DNA of 64,000 bases from Flavobacterium psychroterrae (GTDB taxonomy: Bacteria > Bacteroidota > Bacteroidia > Flavobacteriales > Flavobacteriaceae). Made by a program: the position numbers and the translations under genes. Each line of letters opens with the position of its first letter. Within the stretch, counting starts at the first letter, position 1. The notes under the pieces are model-generated. The model did not search any database. It was not told where the DNA came from and worked only from the letters and a program-made list of their open reading frames with translations. Location of the stretch: NCBI RefSeq assembly GCF_018380615.1, contig NZ_JAGYVZ010000002.1, positions 430,710 to 494,709 on the forward strand, read 5' to 3'. Shown one piece after another: positions 60,692 to 64,000 of this stretch.

Positions 60692-60811
60692 GCCACGAAT
60701 TTCACGAATAAACACGAATGTATATCAACGCAAAAAATAATTTTTCACGAATTAAATTGATTTTAAAATTCGGACTTAAATTAATTAGTGAAAATTAGTG
60801 AAATTCGTGGC
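60692..60811. repeat. Inverted GCCACGAATTTCAC word repeat in a divergent gap
   Basis: Left arm GCCACGAATTTCACGAATAA then ACACGAAT (60692-60719) and right arm 60783-60811 (complement GCCACGAATTTCACTAATTT) pair well. It lies between divergent map and DUF445 genes, so it is not simply a terminator. Confidence 0.8.
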
Positions 60812-60927
60812 AAACTTTTTTGATTTTGCTCTTCATATAAACGATAACAATTAATAAAATCATGCCTTTTTCAGATGAATATTTGACAGAAAAACCGTAA
60901 ATTAGTAAGAGTAAAAAATGTGTAATT

Positions 60928-62181
60928 ATGGAAACGTCTATAGATCAGGAAAATATATACAAGAAAAAAGCTTTGAATAAAATGAAAGGGAATGCTTTGG
61001 CACTTTTGGGTGTTGCCGTCCTTCTTTTTATAATTGCTATTTATTTTAAAATTCCAATGTTGCAGGCTTTTAGTGAAGCTGCAATGGTGGGTGGAATTGC
61101 AGATTGGTTTGCGGTAGTCGCATTGTTTCGTCATCCGTTAGGAATTCCAATTTGGCATACAGCGATTATTCCGACGAAAAAAAATGAAATTGGAGAAAAT
61201 CTGGGAAGTTTTGTATCAGAAGAATTTCTAAATCGCGAGAAATTAGAAATCAAACTTGAAGAATTCAATTTTGCTACAAAAGCTTCAGATTGGCTATCGC
61301 AGGAAGAAAACGCAGATAAAATCGCCAATCTGGTTGCAGTGAATATTATTCCGGGGATTTTAAAAACCATAAAAGATGAAGATATAAAAAGATTTATTCA
61401 GGTTCAGTTCAAAGAAAAACTCGAAGCGATAAATTTTGGGGATTGGGTTGCATTGGCTTTGGAACCTTTACAAAAAGGACAAGTAAAAGATCAATTGATT
61501 ACAAATGTTCTCGAAGTTATGGCTACTGAATTGAGTAATAATAAAGATCTGATTCGGAAAAAAGTAAAACAATCAACGCCATTTTTAAGTTTTGGCTTAG
61601 CCGATAAAAGCATTTCCGAAGGTATTTTTAACGGATTGTATGACTTTTTAAATGAAGCTAAAAATCCGGAAAGTGAAATTAGACTTAAAATAGACGAATA
61701 TATTAATGACTTTCTTATTAAGGTAAGAAATTCTGAAGAGATGAGAATCAAAATCAATAATATGATTTTGAGTTTTACCAGTAAAAAAGAAGTTCAGGAT
61801 TATATTAACGGAATCTGGGATGAAATAAAGTTGTCAATTACAAGAGATTTAGACAAAGGCGATCAATCTTCTATTAAAAATAGTATTTCGGGATTAATTC
61901 AAACTTTCGGAAAAGGAATTCAGGAAGATGATGTTATGATTAACAAAATCAATAATTTTATTAAAAACGATTTGCTTTCGATTCTTCTAAACAATAAAAA
62001 AGTGATTGGAGATTTAATTTCTTCAACCGTAAAAAGCTGGGATGGTAAAGAAGTTTCAGAAAAATTAGAACTTGAAATAGGAAAGGATCTTCAATACATT
62101 CGAATCAACGGAACTTTAGTTGGCGGGCTTATCGGGATTATAATTTATTGCATAGAATGGACGTATCACTATTTTGTGTAA
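60928..62181 (+). CDS. DUF445 family membrane-anchored protein
   Basis: 417 residues of the DUF445 family. An N-terminal helix (about 16-35, GNALALLGVAVLLFIIAIYF) is followed by the conserved AMVGGIADWFAVVALFRHPL GIPI region (two parts near 52-75), long amphipathic helices and a C-terminal helix LVGGLIGIIIYCIEW near 393-407. Two end-anchored helices with a coiled middle suggest an envelope protein facing the periplasm or cytoplasm. No function is established. Confidence 0.9.
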   Translation: METSIDQENIYKKKALNKMKGNALALLGVAVLLFIIAIYFKIPMLQAFSEAAMVGGIADWFAVVALFRHPLGIPIWHTAIIPTKKNEIGENLGSFVSEEFLNREKLEIKLEEFNFATKASDWLSQEENADKIANLVAVNIIPGILKTIKDEDIKRFIQVQFKEKLEAINFGDWVALALEPLQKGQVKDQLITNVLEVMATELSNNKDLIRKKVKQSTPFLSFGLADKSISEGIFNGLYDFLNEAKNPESEIRLKIDEYINDFLIKVRNSEEMRIKINNMILSFTSKKEVQDYINGIWDEIKLSITRDLDKGDQSSIKNSISGLIQTFGKGIQEDDVMINKINNFIKNDLLSILLNNKKVIGDLISSTVKSWDGKEVSEKLELEIGKDLQYIRINGTLVGGLIGIIIYCIEWTYHYFV

Positions 62182-62188
62182 AAAAAGT

Positions 62189-62265
62189 AAACCATATAAG
62201 TGATATAAGTTATTATAAGCTTTACGCAGCTTTATTTAAATGAACTTATATTACTTATATGGTTT
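62189..62265. repeat. Inverted ACCATATAAGT/ACTTATATGGT repeat between convergent genes
   Basis: Left arm 62189-62211 and right arm 62243-62265 pair in 22 of 23 positions with a 31-base loop. Each arm is a 9-bp tandem (CATATAAGT, GATATAAGT). Single arms recur near 4178 and at 58493. Confidence 0.9.
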
Positions 62266-62284
62266 AAAAACTTTTAAAGTATCT

Positions 62285-63802
62285 CTACAATAACGAATGA
62301 CAAGTCATTGCGTTTGGCTGCTGAACTCCCATTAGTTCTAAAATAGTAGGAGCAATATCACCAAGAACACCATCGTGAATACTTTTTAATTGTTTGTCAA
62401 CTAAAATAATAGGCACTGGGTTTGTTGTGTGTGCAGTATTTGGACTTCCGTCAGGATTAATCATTGTTTCGCAATTTCCGTGATCGGCAATTACAATTGT
62501 AGTATAATCATTGGCAAGAGCCGCTTCGATAACTTGTTTAACACATTTATCAACAGCTTCACAGGCAAGAATTGCTGCGCTCATAATTCCGGTGTGACCG
62601 ACCATATCTCCATTTGCAAAATTCAGACAAACAAAATCAACTTCGCCTTTATTTAATTCAGGAACAAGAGCAGCTGTAAGTTCAAACGCGCTCATTTCCG
62701 GTTGTAAATCATAAGTAGCAACTTTAGGAGAATTTCTTAAAATACGGGATTCACCTTCAAATGGAGTTTCTCTACCACCGGAAAAGAAAAACGTAACGTG
62801 CGGATATTTCTCTGTTTCGGCAATACGAATTTGTTTTTTGCCTGCTTTTTCTAAAACCTCACCAAGAGTTTCGGTAATATTATCTTTATTGTAAACTACT
62901 TTTACGTTTTGATATGTATCATCGTAGTTGGTAAGTGTAACATAATACAAGTTCAACTTGTGCATATTTTGCTCGTGAAAATCATGTTGAGAAAGCGCTT
63001 CTGTAAGTTCACGACCTCTGTCAGTTCTAAAGTTGAAGAATATAACTACATCGCCTTCAATGATTGTTGCTAATGGTTTTTCGTCTTTGTCAACCATTAC
63101 AATTGGCTCAATAAATTCATCAGTTACATGATGTTCGTAACTTTCAAGAACACTTGCAACTGCATTTTTAGATGGAGTTCCTATTGCATTAACTACTAAA
63201 TCATAGGCTAGTTTTACACGTTCCCAACGTTTGTCACGATCCATTGCATAATAACGACCAATGATCGAAGCAATTTTTACCGGAGTATCTTTGATATAAT
63301 CTTCTAAATCGTGAATGTATTTTGCTCCGGATTTTGGATCAACATCACGACCATCAGTAAAAGCATGAATAAAAACATTTTCTAAACCATATTCCTGCGA
63401 AGCATCAATTAATCCGCGTAAGTGTGAAGTATGAGAGTGAACTCCACCATCAGAAACTAATCCTACAAAGTGGACTTTTTTATTGTTTTCTTTAGCATAT
63501 GTAAAGGCATCAACCAGAACCTGCTCTTTTGCAAGAGTTTTGTGTGATACTGCTAAATTTATTTTGGCTAAATCCTGATATACAATTCTTCCCGCTCCAA
63601 GATTCATGTGACCAACTTCACTGTTTCCCATTTGCCCTTCCGGTAAACCTACATTTAATCCGTCGGTTCTAAGTTGTGCGCTAGGGTAATTTTGGTAAAG
63701 ACTGTTTATAAAAGGAACATTTGCATTGTCTATTGCAGATACTTTAGGGTCAGGAGATTTTCCCCAACCGTCTAAAATCATAAGGATTACTTTTTTGTTC
63801 AT
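62285..63802 (-). CDS. gpmI: 2,3-bisphosphoglycerate-independent phosphoglycerate mutase
   Basis: 505 residues from MNKKVILMILDGWGKSPDP. Interconverts 3- and 2-phosphoglycerate in glycolysis using two Mn ions. The catalytic Ser lies in GQMGNSEVGHMNLGAGR near 57-73; ligands include HSHTSHLRGL near 120, TDGRDVDPKSG near 147 and the C-terminal ADHGNCETMINPDGSPNTAHT near 441-460 read in two parts. An upstream ATG one codon earlier is equally possible. -7 element TATCTTTG at 63819-63826. Confidence 0.96.
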   Translation of the reverse strand: MNKKVILMILDGWGKSPDPKVSAIDNANVPFINSLYQNYPSAQLRTDGLNVGLPEGQMGNSEVGHMNLGAGRIVYQDLAKINLAVSHKTLAKEQVLVDAFTYAKENNKKVHFVGLVSDGGVHSHTSHLRGLIDASQEYGLENVFIHAFTDGRDVDPKSGAKYIHDLEDYIKDTPVKIASIIGRYYAMDRDKRWERVKLAYDLVVNAIGTPSKNAVASVLESYEHHVTDEFIEPIVMVDKDEKPLATIIEGDVVIFFNFRTDRGRELTEALSQHDFHEQNMHKLNLYYVTLTNYDDTYQNVKVVYNKDNITETLGEVLEKAGKKQIRIAETEKYPHVTFFFSGGRETPFEGESRILRNSPKVATYDLQPEMSAFELTAALVPELNKGEVDFVCLNFANGDMVGHTGIMSAAILACEAVDKCVKQVIEAALANDYTTIVIADHGNCETMINPDGSPNTAHTTNPVPIILVDKQLKSIHDGVLGDIAPTILELMGVQQPNAMTCHSLL

Positions 63803-63818
63803 CATTTTTTGTTTTCTA

Positions 63819-63826
63819 CAAAGATA
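63819..63826 (-). promoter_or_regulatory. -7 promoter element for gpmI
   Basis: The minus strand reads TATCTTTG, matching TAnnTTTG, 17 bases upstream of the start. Confidence 0.6.
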
Positions 63827-63866
63827 AGCGATTTATGAAATTTGCACGAAAGCATTGTTACAAATT

Positions 63867-64000
63867 ATGGTTAACCCGTTGGGTGTAATTATTTCAAGTA
63901 AAAAATACGGACTAGATATTGTTCAAGATACTGAAATTCAGTATCTTGATGTCGCCAAACAAAACAATATCTATGTCAAATATAATAAAAAATTATCTAA
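63867..64000 (+). CDS. Reading frame open to the right edge, unrecognised
   Basis: 44 residues starting MVNPLGVIISSKKYGLDIVQ with no stop before the edge. Divergent from gpmI, which is a normal place for a gene start. An 11-bp inverted repeat (CAAGATACTGA at 63924-63934 with its complement at 63938-63948) lies inside the frame, so part of it may be a structured or regulatory element instead. No family is recognised. Confidence 0.4.
   Translation, partial: MVNPLGVIISSKKYGLDIVQDTEIQYLDVAKQNNIYVKYNKKLS

Overview
The window looks like chromosome from a Flavobacterium-type member of the Bacteroidota. The DNA is AT-rich and genes lack Shine-Dalgarno sequences. Many genes are preceded by the Bacteroidota -7 element TAnnTTTG. 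There is a type IX secretion system (T9SS) plug protein and a secreted protein with a T9SS type-B sorting domain. The genes are mostly housekeeping; I see no transposase, integrase, phage module, rRNA or CRISPR array. The window starts inside clpX and ends inside an unrecognised reading frame.

Layout. 1-2031: clpX 3' part, an L,D-transpeptidase-like lipoprotein and a 45-residue membrane peptide. 2070-5648: a GlxA-like regulator divergent from a run of small SRPBCC/AHSA1 and VOC proteins. 5840-9310: serB, then a GH3-family protein with a small membrane protein. 9537-18651: DUF2797, a family 9 glycosyltransferase, a large AsmA protein, an alpha/beta hydrolase, SppA, and a FolK fused to a deoxynucleoside kinase. 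18765-24882: a T9SS-exported C-type lectin protein, a SpoU methyltransferase, a DUF1573 protein and mutS. 25032-25204: tRNA-Gly and tRNA-Leu, followed by a 33-copy 8-bp tandem array in front of a DUF1508-like gene. 26167-30696: a heptad-repeat lipoprotein, waaA, and a DegT aminotransferase / NTF2-like / galE operon. 30858-35297: a small charged protein, fabD, a DUF983 protein, an AraC regulator, YceI and pirin. 35756-40613: a glyoxylate-shunt block in which a RamB/ScfR-like regulator diverges from aceB and aceA. 40802-45219: a purT / DUF6370 / Crp-Fnr operon and a U32 peptidase. 45460-55064: a DUF2383-like protein, unknown secreted and cytoplasmic proteins, an aminotransferase, a fatty acid desaturase, rsmG, pruA, apaG and the T9SS plug. 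55336-63802: a SNF2 helicase, a methyltransferase, a GxxExxY protein, map, a DUF445 protein and gpmI.

The most unusual content is intergenic. Spaces between genes are built from a few short 'word' families (such as CACGAATT, GCAGATTT, ATATAAGT, ACATAGAA, ATCTAAAA), often in 8-10 bp tandem and then inverted to make long or nested hairpins. Two AAACC...GGTTT hairpins differ by paired changes in both arms. The GxxExxY gene is bracketed by inverted copies of one word family and takes its stop codon from one of them. Two regulatory signals stand out. A 27-bp block containing CTTAA-N6-TTAAG lies at identical spacing upstream of the -7 elements of both YceI and pirin. A perfect 14-bp palindrome abuts the aceB promoter next to the RamB-like regulator. 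A triplet of 9-bp direct repeats at exact 21-bp period upstream of the glycosyltransferase resembles LytTR-type sites.

All product names come from reading the translated sequence and from family knowledge; no database search was run. Promoter and operator calls are pattern-based.
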